Shown: piece after piece, positions 16,106-24,564 of the stretch
Layout of the letters: every line of letters starts with the position of its first letter
Position numbering within the stretch: position 1 is the stretch's first letter
NCBI GenBank assembly: GCA_003243455.1
Contig: QFQS01000001.1
Span: 1,922,001 to 1,986,000, forward strand
Origin: Cereibacter sphaeroides
Lineage (GTDB): Bacteria; Pseudomonadota; Alphaproteobacteria; Rhodobacterales; Rhodobacteraceae
Direction of reading: 5' to 3'
Length of the DNA: 64,000 nt
Notes under the pieces: generated by a model
What the model was told of the DNA's origin: nothing
The model's input: the letters and a program-made list of their open reading frames with translations, nothing else
The model's database searches: none
Program-made: the position numbers and the translations under genes

Positions 16106-17737
16106 GTGACAACGCGTCTGCGGCAGTGTGCCTATTATTTGATGTTTGCTTTGGCTTTCGCCCTTGTGGCGGCAGCGCCTGGCATTGTTCGTGCCGCCCC
16201 TTACGCGGCGCTGGTCATGGATGCCCGGACCGGCGAAGTCCTGTACGAGACCAACGCTGACGCGCGGCTTCATCCCGCCTCGCTGACCAAGATGTTGACA
16301 CTCTACATCACGTTCCAGGCGATCGAGCGCGGCGAAATCTCGCTCGACACCATGGTCAAGGTGTCCAAGAACGCCGCCTCGGAACCGCCATCCAAGCTGG
16401 GTCTCAAAGCCGGGCAGAAGATTCAGCTGCGCTACCTGATCCGCGCTGCCGCAGTAAAATCCGCCAACGACGCCGCGACCGCCATCGGCGAGGCGGTCGG
16501 CGGCAGCGAAGAGGCTTTTGCCGCGCGGATGAACCGCACAGCCAAGGCGCTCGGCATGAAGAACTCGACCTTCAAGAACGCCAATGGTCTGACCGCGCCG
16601 GGACACCTTTCCACCGCGCGCGACCTGACCGTGCTGGGCCGCCGTCTGTTCTACGATTTCCCACAATATTACAATATCTTCTCCCGCCGCTCTACCGATG
16701 CGGGGATGGCGACCGTCGCCAATACCAACCGCCGTTTCCTTGACAGCTATCGCGGCGCGGACGGGATCAAGACCGGTTATACCAACCCTGCCGGTTTCAA
16801 CCTGACCGCCTCTGCCGAACGCGACGGCAAACGCCTGATCGCCACAGTCATGGGCGGCAAGTCGACCGCCCACCGCAACGCCAAGATGGCCGAACTGCTG
16901 GACCTGGGCTTTGGCGCGGCGCCGTCGAAGGCCGCGGTCACGTTGCCCACCGTCGATATGGCCGCCGTTGCCGAGGACGACGCGAACGAGGAAGGCGGAT
17001 CGGCCAAGACCCTGCGTGTCGTCGGCGCGATCACAAAGTCGCCACGCCCCTTGGCCCGCCCGGCTGCCGCACCTTCGGATGAAATGTTGCTCGCCATGCA
17101 GGACAGCATCGCGGGGGCTCTTGCCGAAGCTACCGAAGTTCCTGCAGCGCAAGTTGCCGCTGCCCAGATCGAGGAACCGGCCCCACCCTCGCCCGACACA
17201 AATGAGGCGGTGGCTCTTGCGGTGCTGGCTGAACCTGCGGCCGCAGAAGAACCTGTCGCAGAAGGCGAGGATACATCGCTCGCTGGACCCGAGGTCGAAC
17301 TGGCCGCTCTGGAGCCCGAGGCAGAGGAAGGTCCAAGCGCCGAGGAATTGGCCACCGCAGCACAGCCTACCGGCATAGTAACGCTCGCCGCATCGACCGC
17401 GCCACGCGCACGCCCCGACCCCGAGCAGATGTTCGCAGATGCTGCGCCCGCCGCTCTCGTTCCGACCGCACCCGAGGTCGTCACGCGCATTTCCACCTCG
17501 GGCGGACGGCAATGGGGCATCAATGTCGGCCGCTTCCCCTCTCGCGCCCGCGCCGAAAGCCAGCTCCTGAAGACCGGCTTGGCAGAAACCGCCACGCTGA
17601 ACGACGGCCTGCGCAAGGTGGTCGAGCGTAGCGGCGGCTATGACGCGACCTTTGTCGGGCTGACCCAGGACCAGGCCGACCTCGCCTGTCGTCGCCTGCA
17701 GGCGCGTGAGGTTCAATGCTTCACGATGGGTCCGTGA
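16106..17737 (+). CDS. D-alanyl-D-alanine carboxypeptidase (DacF/PBP5 family) with C-terminal SPOR domain
   Basis: Periplasmic peptidoglycan DD-carboxypeptidase, 543 aa, starting at GTG 16106 with AGGA upstream. A signal peptide spans residues 1-30 (cleavage near VRA-AP). The serine peptidase S11 motifs are SLTK (59-62, nucleophile S59), SAN (119-121) and KTG (222-224). A long Ala/Pro/Glu-rich, probably disordered linker (about 280-455) leads to a C-terminal SPOR domain (about 465-543), which binds denuded glycan at the division septum. It trims pentapeptide stems, probably at the septum. The gene ends close to the acylpyruvate hydrolase start, so the two may be cotranscribed. Confidence 0.93.
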   Translation: MTTRLRQCAYYLMFALAFALVAAAPGIVRAAPYAALVMDARTGEVLYETNADARLHPASLTKMLTLYITFQAIERGEISLDTMVKVSKNAASEPPSKLGLKAGQKIQLRYLIRAAAVKSANDAATAIGEAVGGSEEAFAARMNRTAKALGMKNSTFKNANGLTAPGHLSTARDLTVLGRRLFYDFPQYYNIFSRRSTDAGMATVANTNRRFLDSYRGADGIKTGYTNPAGFNLTASAERDGKRLIATVMGGKSTAHRNAKMAELLDLGFGAAPSKAAVTLPTVDMAAVAEDDANEEGGSAKTLRVVGAITKSPRPLARPAAAPSDEMLLAMQDSIAGALAEATEVPAAQVAAAQIEEPAPPSPDTNEAVALAVLAEPAAAEEPVAEGEDTSLAGPEVELAALEPEAEEGPSAEELATAAQPTGIVTLAASTAPRARPDPEQMFADAAPAALVPTAPEVVTRISTSGGRQWGINVGRFPSRARAESQLLKTGLAETATLNDGLRKVVERSGGYDATFVGLTQDQADLACRRLQAREVQCFTMGP

Positions 17738-17742
17738 CGCCG

Positions 17743-18429
17743 ATGACCGCCTATGTGCTTCCCGCCCCCTCGCAGGCCAGCGTCGCCGTTGCCGGCGACT
17801 CCGCTCGTTTCGCGGTGCGCCGGATCTTTTGCGTCGGGCGCAACTACGCCGAACACGCACGCGAGATGGGCCATGACCCGGAACGCGACCCACCCTTCTT
17901 CTTCACCAAACCCGCCGACGCGGTGCAGGACAGTGGCCTGCGCATTCCCTATCCTTCGATGACCGAGGATCTGCACTACGAGGCAGAACTGGTCGTGGCT
18001 ATCGGAACGGGCGGTATCGACATCGCCGAGGACGCCGCACTTGGTCACGTCTGGGGATATGCGGCAGGCAATGACCTGACCCGGCGCGATCTGCAGGCAA
18101 AGGCCAAGGAACTGCGCCGTCCGTGGGACATGGCAAAGGGCTTTGACCGCTCGGCCATCGTTGGCCCGCTGCGCCCCGCGCGTAAGGGCCACGTCCTGTC
18201 CGGCGCAATCCGCTGCACGATGGATGGTGAGATCAGGCAAGACGCAGACCTGACCGACATGATCTGGTCCGTGCCGGAAATCCTCGCCCACCTTTCGCGC
18301 TATGTGGCGCTGATGCCCGGCGATCTGGTCTTTACCGGCACACCCGCCGGTGTCGGCGCAATCGGGCGCGGGCAGGTTTGCCGGGTTGAGATTGCCGGGC
18401 TGGAACCTGCCGCAGTGACGCTCGACTGA
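17743..18429 (+). CDS. Fumarylacetoacetate hydrolase family protein (acylpyruvate/fumarylpyruvate hydrolase type)
   Basis: A 228-aa FAH-fold hydrolase. Landmarks: CVGRNYAEHAREMG near residue 30-43, FFFTKPADAV near 52-61, metal ligands Glu-x-Glu in LHYEAELVV (about 74-82) and Asp in GYAAGNDLTRRDLQ (about 104-117), and FTGTPAGVG near 204-212. This short form resembles fumarylpyruvate hydrolases and E. coli YcgM, which cleave acylpyruvates or decarboxylate oxaloacetate. ATG 17743 was chosen; a GTG at 17734 overlapping the upstream stop and a start at 17716 are also possible. It is 5 nt after the carboxypeptidase gene, with no obvious functional link. Confidence 0.85.
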   Translation: MTAYVLPAPSQASVAVAGDSARFAVRRIFCVGRNYAEHAREMGHDPERDPPFFFTKPADAVQDSGLRIPYPSMTEDLHYEAELVVAIGTGGIDIAEDAALGHVWGYAAGNDLTRRDLQAKAKELRRPWDMAKGFDRSAIVGPLRPARKGHVLSGAIRCTMDGEIRQDADLTDMIWSVPEILAHLSRYVALMPGDLVFTGTPAGVGAIGRGQVCRVEIAGLEPAAVTLD

Positions 18430-18431
18430 CT

Positions 18432-18590
18432 TCAGGGCTTGGGGCGATCATCCCAATCCTTGGTCAGTATCCGGTTCGCATCGCCCTCGGGGTCGTCATA
18501 CTGGCGCGTGCGCAGCATCCAGACGAAACCCGCCAGCCCTATCGCGCCCAGAAACAGAGACACCGGAATAAGGATTCCCAGAATCGTCAC
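18432..18590 (-). CDS. ccoS: cbb3-type cytochrome oxidase assembly protein CcoS
   Basis: Small 52-aa membrane protein with a GTG start at 18588-18590 that overlaps the ccoI stop by 4 nt (GTGA). One transmembrane helix (about residues 3-25, ILGILIPVSLFLGAIGLAGF) is followed by the family signature YDDPEGDANRIL and a charged tail. CcoS is needed for insertion of heme b and copper into CcoN. The gene is short and lacks an ATG, so it is easily overlooked. It is the last gene of the ccoGHIS unit and converges on the acylpyruvate hydrolase. Confidence 0.93.
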   Translation of the reverse strand: MTILGILIPVSLFLGAIGLAGFVWMLRTRQYDDPEGDANRILTKDWDDRPKP

Positions 18591-20767
18591 CGCAGCCTCA
18601 GCGCGTTCAGCGAAACGGTGATCGAGGACACCGACATCGCGACCGCGGCTATAAGCGGTGTCACCACCCCCATCAAAGCCAGAGGCACTGCCACCACGTT
18701 ATAGGCCAGAGAAATCGCGAAATTCTCAAGGATGCGCCGCCGTGTCTGCTGCGCGATCCGCGCCGCATCGCCAATCGACGCCATATCCTGCCCGATCAGA
18801 ACGATATCAGACGCCGCACGCGCCGCATCCAGCGCCGAGGCGGGCGAGATCGAGACATGCGCCGCCGCCAGCGCCGCAGTATCGTTCAGACCGTCGCCCA
18901 CCATCAGCACCCGGTGGCCTTCGGCGGTCAGCTTTGCAACCCTCTCCGCCTTTTCGCCCGGCAGCGCGGAAGCGCCCCAATTCTCGATACCCAGCCGCTG
19001 CGCGAGCGCCGCAACAGAGGTCTCTTTGTCACCCGACACAAGCCAGATCACCTTGCCCTGACGCCGCAATTCGGCAAGCGCCTGTTCTGCGCCGGGCCTT
19101 GGCCGGTCGGCAAAAGGAAAGGCATGGGTCACGCCATCGCCAAGCGACAGATAGGTTGCCGTCGTCGGAAGAGCGTCTACCCCCACCCACTCGGCGCGGC
19201 CAAGCCGCACCACTCTGCCCTGCCAGCGTCCTTCGACGCCATAACCCGGAACCTCGCGAAGATCCTCGACCGCAGCAGCATGAACCTTGCCGTCCAGCGC
19301 CGCGGCAATCCCCCGGGCCAGCGGATGGGACGAAGCGCCGACCAGCGCCGCCGTCACAGACAGAACCTGCGGCGGCTGCGCGGCAATAGCTATCGGCTCT
19401 GGCACGCCTAACGTCAGCGTTCCGGTCTTGTCGAACACGACGGTGTCGACCTCGGCCAGCCTTTCCAGCGCGGTTCCGTCCTTGATCAGCAAACCCTTGC
19501 GGAACAACTTGCCGCTCGCCGCAGTCAAAACCGCTGGCACAGCAAGCCCCAGCGCACAGGGGCAGGTAATGATCAACACCGCAGCGGCAATGTTGAAGGC
19601 AAGCCTTATGTCGCCGCCGCTATACCACCACCAGCCGCAAAACGCTGCGAATGCCAGCAGGTGCACCCCCGGCGCATAGGCCCGCGCAGCACGATCAGCC
19701 AGCGATATGTAGCGCATCCGCCCCTGCTCGGCCACGGAGACCAGATCGGCCATGCGGTGCAGGCTGCTGTCGCGCCCGGCGGCAGTGACGCGCAGCGTCA
19801 AGGGGCCGGTCAGGTTGGTTTCACCCGCGCTGACAGCCTGACCGGGTCCAGCAAAGACCGGAAGGCTTTCGCCATTCAGCAGCGAGCGGTCGATTTCGCT
19901 TTCGCCATTGGTGACGACGCCGTCCACGGGCATGCGCCCGCCCGGCCTGACGCGCACCAGATCACCCGCCGAAACCTCGGACAAAGGCACGACCACCTCG
20001 ACACCATCCCGCAGCAGGGATACGCGCGGCACCTCAAGCGCGGCCAGTTCACCCGCAGCAGATCGGGCGACCGCACGCGTGCGATGATCCAGATACCGTC
20101 CCACCAGCAGCAGGAAGGTCAGCGACACCGCAGCATCGAAATAGGCGCGCGGCCCGCTGAGTATCGTCTCTGACAGCGAGATTCCCGCAGCCATCAGAAT
20201 GGCCAGCGAGATCGGCACATCCATATTCAGCCGCCCTACGCGCAAGGCGGCCCAGGCGCTGCGGAAGAAGGGCTGCGCCGAGAAGATGACGGTCGGCAAG
20301 GCGATAGCGGCTGAAATCCAGTGGAACATGTCCCGCGTCGCAGCATCCGCCCCCGACCAGACGGCCACAGACAGCAGCATCACGTTCATCGAGGCAAAGC
20401 CCGCGACGCCCATGCGCATCAAAAGGTCTCGCCCCTTGCGGTCGGTCTCGGTCACGGACAACAGCCCCGCGTCCAGCGCATGCGCTTCATATCCCAGCCG
20501 CGCCAGCGCAGCCTCAAGCGCCTCTGGTGTGACTGACGGATCGGCATTCACGCTGACGCGACGCTGCGTAAGGTTCACCCTGGCGCTGCGCACCCCCGGC
20601 ACCTGCGCCAGCCCGCCCTCGATCACCGAAATGCAGGCGGCGCAGTGCACCGCAGGCACAGATAGCATGACGCCCGAAGCGCGATCCGCCGTAGCTATCG
20701 CGGCCGGAGCCGCCACGCAGGCAGGACAGGCAGACAAAGGTGCATCCAGACGGGGCAGAGCGGTCAT
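18587..20767 (-). CDS. ccoI: Copper-translocating P-type ATPase CcoI
   Basis: Inner-membrane P1B-type ATPase, 726 aa, that exports Cu(I) to the periplasm for loading into the CcoN subunit of cbb3 oxidase. An N-terminal cysteine pair (CPACVAAP, residues 14-21) precedes a heavy-metal-associated domain with the HCAAC metal-binding motif (about 41-45). The transmembrane metal site is CPCALG (about 401-406), the phosphorylation site DKTGTLT (about 445-451), and the hinge GDGLNDTAAL (about 637-646). The gene lies between ccoH and ccoS, as in other alphaproteobacteria. Confidence 0.95.
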   Translation of the reverse strand: MTALPRLDAPLSACPACVAAPAAIATADRASGVMLSVPAVHCAACISVIEGGLAQVPGVRSARVNLTQRRVSVNADPSVTPEALEAALARLGYEAHALDAGLLSVTETDRKGRDLLMRMGVAGFASMNVMLLSVAVWSGADAATRDMFHWISAAIALPTVIFSAQPFFRSAWAALRVGRLNMDVPISLAILMAAGISLSETILSGPRAYFDAAVSLTFLLLVGRYLDHRTRAVARSAAGELAALEVPRVSLLRDGVEVVVPLSEVSAGDLVRVRPGGRMPVDGVVTNGESEIDRSLLNGESLPVFAGPGQAVSAGETNLTGPLTLRVTAAGRDSSLHRMADLVSVAEQGRMRYISLADRAARAYAPGVHLLAFAAFCGWWWYSGGDIRLAFNIAAAVLIITCPCALGLAVPAVLTAASGKLFRKGLLIKDGTALERLAEVDTVVFDKTGTLTLGVPEPIAIAAQPPQVLSVTAALVGASSHPLARGIAAALDGKVHAAAVEDLREVPGYGVEGRWQGRVVRLGRAEWVGVDALPTTATYLSLGDGVTHAFPFADRPRPGAEQALAELRRQGKVIWLVSGDKETSVAALAQRLGIENWGASALPGEKAERVAKLTAEGHRVLMVGDGLNDTAALAAAHVSISPASALDAARAASDIVLIGQDMASIGDAARIAQQTRRRILENFAISLAYNVVAVPLALMGVVTPLIAAVAMSVSSITVSLNALRLR

Positions 20768-20771
20768 CCCA

Positions 20772-21230
20772 CTAGCCTTTCACATAAAGGTCAAGGCGCT
20801 GCCGGAAAAGCGTGCCATCCGGCGCCTTTGCCTCGACCTTCAGCATCCATTTGCCCGGACCAAGTTCCAGCGGCGTGGTGAACCGACCGCCGCTTTGCGT
20901 GAATTCCGGCCAGACGTCATCCTTGGCCTCGGTGGGCCGACCAACCAGAACCTTCAACTCGGCAACCGGCGCGGTCAGACCCTGCGCATCGGTAAAGTCC
21001 AGCTCAAGCATGCCTGCTTTGCGGTTGTATTCCGAGGCCAGCGTCCACCCCAGCGCCTTTTGCGCCGCCCGCTCGGCATCCCAGGTCTGGCTGGCGACAT
21101 AAGAGTTTTCCACCTCCAGCCCCGGAAAGGTCGAGACCGCCTGCCAGGCGAGCGTGAAGTTGACCGCGATAATGACGCCAAAGAAGGCAAGCACGATGGC
21201 CAGAACCTTGCGCCCCGTTATCTCGCCCAT
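20772..21230 (-). CDS. ccoH: cbb3 oxidase assembly protein CcoH (FixH family)
   Basis: A 152-aa FixH/CcoH protein. The start was placed at ATG 21230, 1 nt after the ccoG stop, because the longer frame to 21284 lies within ccoG. A single N-terminal transmembrane helix (about residues 9-30) is followed by a periplasmic domain with NSYVASQTWDAERAAQKALGW and a beta-rich remainder (GPGKWMLKVEA). CcoH associates with CcoN and stabilises the assembling complex. The gene is followed 4 nt later by ccoI. Confidence 0.92.
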   Translation of the reverse strand: MGEITGRKVLAIVLAFFGVIIAVNFTLAWQAVSTFPGLEVENSYVASQTWDAERAAQKALGWTLASEYNRKAGMLELDFTDAQGLTAPVAELKVLVGRPTEAKDDVWPEFTQSGGRFTTPLELGPGKWMLKVEAKAPDGTLFRQRLDLYVKG

Positions 21231-21231
21231 C

Positions 21232-22677
21232 TCAGCCCCCTGCCTGCGAACCACGGCCGTTGAATATCGTGTCAAGATAAACACGGTCGTTCGACGCTGT
21301 ATCCACGACCCAAAGTCGCAGGTCGGTGCGTTTTTCCAGGCTGGCGTCGGTTCCCGCAGGTGCCGTCACATAGATGCGCTGGTTCAGCGTCTGGTTCGCC
21401 GGAACCGTCACGACCGTATCCGGCCGACCTTCGACTGCAATGTTCAGCCGTGCGCCGGATGTCAGGGAAATCAGGAACTGCTGGTCGGTTCCCTGCTTGT
21501 TGCGCAGCCGCAGGTCATAGGTGTTCCTGATCGTTCCGTCGGAAAGCGTCACGAAAAGCGGATTGCGCACCGGCGTCACGTTGACGTCGATGGGCGATCG
21601 CATGAAAAGCGCGACGATCAGCGCCACGCCGATACCGGACCACAGGACCGTATAAAGTATCGTGCGCGGCCGGAAAACATGCCGCCAGACCGACTTGGGC
21701 GGTATGCCCGCCCGCTCTGCCGTCTCATCGGTCAGCGCGAGGTAGCCGATCAGGTTCGGCGCTTTGCCGATTTTCTGCATGGTGTCGTTGCAGGCGTCGA
21801 TGCACAGCGCGCAGGTGATGCAGGCCATCTGCTGGCCGTCGCGGATGTCGATGCCCATGGGGCAGACGTTCACGCAGGCCATGCAGTCGATGCAGTCGCC
21901 CTGCCCCTCGTCAACCGCCTCGCCGTGGCGCAGCTTGCCGCGTGGTTCGCCCCGCCATTCCCGATAGGCGACGGTGATCGATTCCTCGTCCAGCATCGCC
22001 GCCTGGATTCGTGGCCAGGGGCAGGCGTAGATGCAGATCTGTTCGCGCATGAATCCGCCGAAGACGAACGTCGTCATCGTCAGGATCAGCATCGTGATAT
22101 AGGCGACAGAAGGCGCCTGGAATGTCACAAGCTGCCGCAGCAGGGTCGGCGCATCGGTGAAGTAGAAAACCCAGGCCCCGCCGGTCGCCAGCCCTATCAG
22201 GAACCACACTGTCCACTTGACGGCCCGCTTGCGGACCTTTTCCCCATCCCAGCGCTGCCGGTGCAGGCGTATGCGCGCATTGCGGTCGCCTTCGATCCAT
22301 CGCTCGACCAGAATGAACAGGTCGGTCCAGACCGTCTGCGGACAGGCATAACCGCACCACACCCGACCCAGCGCCGAGGTGAAAAGGAATAGGCCCAGGC
22401 CAGCCATGATCAGCAGGCCAGCGACGAAATAAAACTCGTGCGGCCATATCTCGATCATGAAGAAAAAGAACCGCCGGTCGGCAAGATCCACCAGCACCGC
22501 CTGGTCGGGCAGGTTCGGCCCCCTGTCCCAGCGCAGCCATGGGGTGATGTAGTAGATGCCGAGCGTGATGCCCATGATCCACCACTTCAGCGTCCGGAAA
22601 CTGCCCTTGACGCGGCGCGGGAAGATCGGCTCACGCCCGACGTATAATGCGGGCGGGGTTGTGTCTTGGCTTGTCAC
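21232..22677 (-). CDS. ccoG: Cytochrome c oxidase accessory protein CcoG (4Fe-4S, FixG family)
   Basis: A 481-aa polytopic membrane ferredoxin-like protein (RdxA/FixG). Membrane segments occur around residues 32-55, 80-105, 160-180, 190-210 and 345-365. Early cysteines in GRVWCGYACPQTVW resemble NapH/NosR-type proteins. Two 4Fe-4S clusters are encoded by CIDCMACVNVCP and CITCALCIDAC near residues 260-300. The C-terminal periplasmic region (about 370-480) is Ig-like. CcoG reduces Cu(II) to Cu(I) for oxidase assembly. It is separated by 64 nt from ccoP, so ccoGHIS may have its own promoter there. Confidence 0.95.
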   Translation of the reverse strand: MTSQDTTPPALYVGREPIFPRRVKGSFRTLKWWIMGITLGIYYITPWLRWDRGPNLPDQAVLVDLADRRFFFFMIEIWPHEFYFVAGLLIMAGLGLFLFTSALGRVWCGYACPQTVWTDLFILVERWIEGDRNARIRLHRQRWDGEKVRKRAVKWTVWFLIGLATGGAWVFYFTDAPTLLRQLVTFQAPSVAYITMLILTMTTFVFGGFMREQICIYACPWPRIQAAMLDEESITVAYREWRGEPRGKLRHGEAVDEGQGDCIDCMACVNVCPMGIDIRDGQQMACITCALCIDACNDTMQKIGKAPNLIGYLALTDETAERAGIPPKSVWRHVFRPRTILYTVLWSGIGVALIVALFMRSPIDVNVTPVRNPLFVTLSDGTIRNTYDLRLRNKQGTDQQFLISLTSGARLNIAVEGRPDTVVTVPANQTLNQRIYVTAPAGTDASLEKRTDLRLWVVDTASNDRVYLDTIFNGRGSQAGG

Positions 22678-22741
22678 AGCCCGCTCCCAGGCGCCCGCTT
22701 GCCTGCGACAAGAGTCAGGCCGGCTATGTTAGCCCCGCTTT

Positions 22742-23620
22742 TCACTCGCCGCCCCCAAGGCCATGGACGTAGACGGCCACAGATCGCATGTCGGCCTCCG
22801 ACAGGCGCGTATTCCAGTTCGGCATGACGCCGAAACGGGCATTGGCCACGCTGTAGGTGATCGAATTCTTGTCACCGCCATACAGCCAGATGGCATCGGT
22901 CAGGTTGGGTGCACCGAACTCGCGGTTGCCCTTGCCGTTATCGCCATGGCAGGACGCGCAGTTTTCGGCGAATACCTGCTTTCCTTCGGGCACCAGCGCG
23001 GGATTCTCCGCCGCGTTGGTCAGCGACATCACGAACTGCACCACCGCGTCAATCTGCGCCGGTTCCAGCATCTTGTCCTTGCCGAAGGCCGGCATCTCGG
23101 AATAGCGCGCCTCTGGGTCCGACGTGTTGCGGATACCGTGGATCACGGTCATCAGGATATCGTTGATGCTGCCGCCCCAAAGCCAGTCGTCGTCCAGCAG
23201 GTTGGGAAAACCGCCAGCCTGAACCCCGGCTGCGCCAGAGCCATGACACTGAGAGCAATTGGTGCGGAAAACCGAGGCACCCGCATTGGTCGCGAATTGC
23301 AGCAGTTCGGGATCAGAATTGATCGCGGTCAGGTCCGCCGCGACAAGGCGCTCTCGCATCGGCGCATTGGCCGCGTTGAAGGCGGCCATTTCCGCCGCGA
23401 CATTGGCCCGCGTCGACCAGCCCAGAAGGCCGGGTGTCGCACCGTTCAAAAGCGGCCAGGCGGGATACAGGATCGTGTAGATCACCGCCCAGAAAATGGT
23501 GGCGTAGAAGGTCCACAGCCACCAACGCGGCATGGGGTTGTTAAGCTCCTCGATCCCGTCCCAGACGTGGCCTGTCGTGCCTACAGTTTCGCGGGCATCC
23601 TTCGTCGGTTTGGCGCTCAT
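22742..23620 (-). CDS. ccoP: cbb3-type cytochrome c oxidase subunit III CcoP
   Basis: Di-heme cytochrome c subunit, 292 aa, that passes electrons from soluble or membrane c-type cytochromes to CcoO. An N-terminal membrane helix (about residues 34-57, after MPRWWLWTFYATIFW) anchors two periplasmic cytochrome c domains. The heme motifs are CSQCH (122-126) and CASCH (221-225), with candidate Met ligands in SEMPAFG and FGVMPNW. The start codon overlaps the ccoQ stop by 4 nt (ATGA). Confidence 0.97.
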   Translation of the reverse strand: MSAKPTKDARETVGTTGHVWDGIEELNNPMPRWWLWTFYATIFWAVIYTILYPAWPLLNGATPGLLGWSTRANVAAEMAAFNAANAPMRERLVAADLTAINSDPELLQFATNAGASVFRTNCSQCHGSGAAGVQAGGFPNLLDDDWLWGGSINDILMTVIHGIRNTSDPEARYSEMPAFGKDKMLEPAQIDAVVQFVMSLTNAAENPALVPEGKQVFAENCASCHGDNGKGNREFGAPNLTDAIWLYGGDKNSITYSVANARFGVMPNWNTRLSEADMRSVAVYVHGLGGGE

Positions 23621-23811
23621 TGCTTGCTATCCTTCGAAAGGGTATCGGGGGCAGGCTTGTCCTCGTTGCGGAAGATCGACCGGGCGGCTTCGTCCTGTCC
23701 CTTGCGGCTGCCGGGCCGCCAGACCCAGAAGATGACGAAGAGAAAAATCAGGACCAGGGCAAGAAGCACCCAGCTGTCGGCAAATGCGCGCAGCCAGCTA
23801 TATGTTTCCAT
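23617..23811 (-). CDS. ccoQ: cbb3-type cytochrome c oxidase subunit CcoQ (FixQ)
   Basis: A 64-aa single-span membrane protein. Residues 14-32 (WVLLALVLIFLFVIFWVW) form the helix, followed by a basic and polar cytoplasmic tail. CcoQ/FixQ stabilises the CcoNOP complex and in Rhodobacter has also been linked to redox signalling. It lies between ccoO and ccoP, 14 nt after ccoO and overlapping ccoP by 4 nt. Confidence 0.95.
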   Translation of the reverse strand: METYSWLRAFADSWVLLALVLIFLFVIFWVWRPGSRKGQDEAARSIFRNEDKPAPDTLSKDSKQ

Positions 23812-23825
23812 TGCGCTTCTCCCTC

Positions 23826-24551
23826 CTAGCGGCTGACGACCGGGGTATAGGTCGAGAAATCCACCATCGTGCCAAGCACCTGCAGATAGGCGATCAGCGC
23901 ATCCATTTCCGAGACACCGGGCGCACCGTCGAAATTGCGGATGTTCAGCTTGGCATAACGCTCTTCCAGCCCGCTGGTATCGGCATCCGGGTTGGCCTGG
24001 GCGCGGAAATCGGCCTGGGCGTTCTCGATCATCTCGTCGGTATAGGGCACACCGACGGTGCGGTTCGTCCGCAGCAGATCGCCGATATAGCGCCCGTCAA
24101 GCATGGTGGTGCTCAGGAAGCCATACTTGGGCATGACCGATTCAGGGACAACCGATTGCGGATCGGTCATGTGGTCCACATGCCAGGCGTCCGAGTACCG
24201 TCCTCCGACACGGGCTAGGTCCGGCCCGGTGCGCTTGGACCCCCACTGGAACGGGTGATCATATTTCGATTCCGCCGCCAGCGAGTAATTGCCATAGCGC
24301 TCAACCTCGTCGCGCATCGGGCGGATCATCTGGCTGTGGCAGACATAACATCCCTCGCGGATGTAGATGTCGCGACCGGCCAGTTCCAGCGGCGTATAGG
24401 GCCGCACCCCTTCGACATCCTCGATGGTGTTCTGCAGGTAGAACAGGGGCACGATCTGGACCAGCCCTCCGATCGCCACGACCAGAAAACTCAGCACCAG
24501 CAGCAGCGTTGCGTGGGTCTCGATTACCTTGTGCTTGTCAAGAAAAGCCAT
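23826..24551 (-). CDS. ccoO: cbb3-type cytochrome c oxidase subunit II CcoO
   Basis: Mono-heme cytochrome c subunit, 241 aa from ATG 24551; the frame runs on to 24608 inside ccoN. One N-terminal membrane helix (about 15-38) precedes the heme c site CYVCH (68-72) in the family-specific context YIREGCYVCHSQMIRP. GPDLARVGGRYSDAWH around 110-125 is also diagnostic. It receives electrons from CcoP and passes them to CcoN. The gene starts 13 nt after the ccoN stop. Confidence 0.97.
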   Translation of the reverse strand: MAFLDKHKVIETHATLLLVLSFLVVAIGGLVQIVPLFYLQNTIEDVEGVRPYTPLELAGRDIYIREGCYVCHSQMIRPMRDEVERYGNYSLAAESKYDHPFQWGSKRTGPDLARVGGRYSDAWHVDHMTDPQSVVPESVMPKYGFLSTTMLDGRYIGDLLRTNRTVGVPYTDEMIENAQADFRAQANPDADTSGLEERYAKLNIRNFDGAPGVSEMDALIAYLQVLGTMVDFSTYTPVVSR

Positions 24552-24564
24552 GTCGTTTCCCCCG

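Noticed and set aside
15578..17893. Long 771-aa open frame on the minus strand
   Set aside because: It is antisense to the DacF-like carboxypeptidase, whose catalytic motifs are complete, and its product is compositionally biased (Gly/Arg) without a family pattern.
17743..18429. Acylpyruvate hydrolase as the last step of the fucose pathway (diketo-deoxyfuconate cleavage)
   Set aside because: It is 12 kb from the sugar operon, belongs to the short YcgM/fumarylpyruvate hydrolase form, and sits after a peptidoglycan gene; there is no positive evidence for the link.
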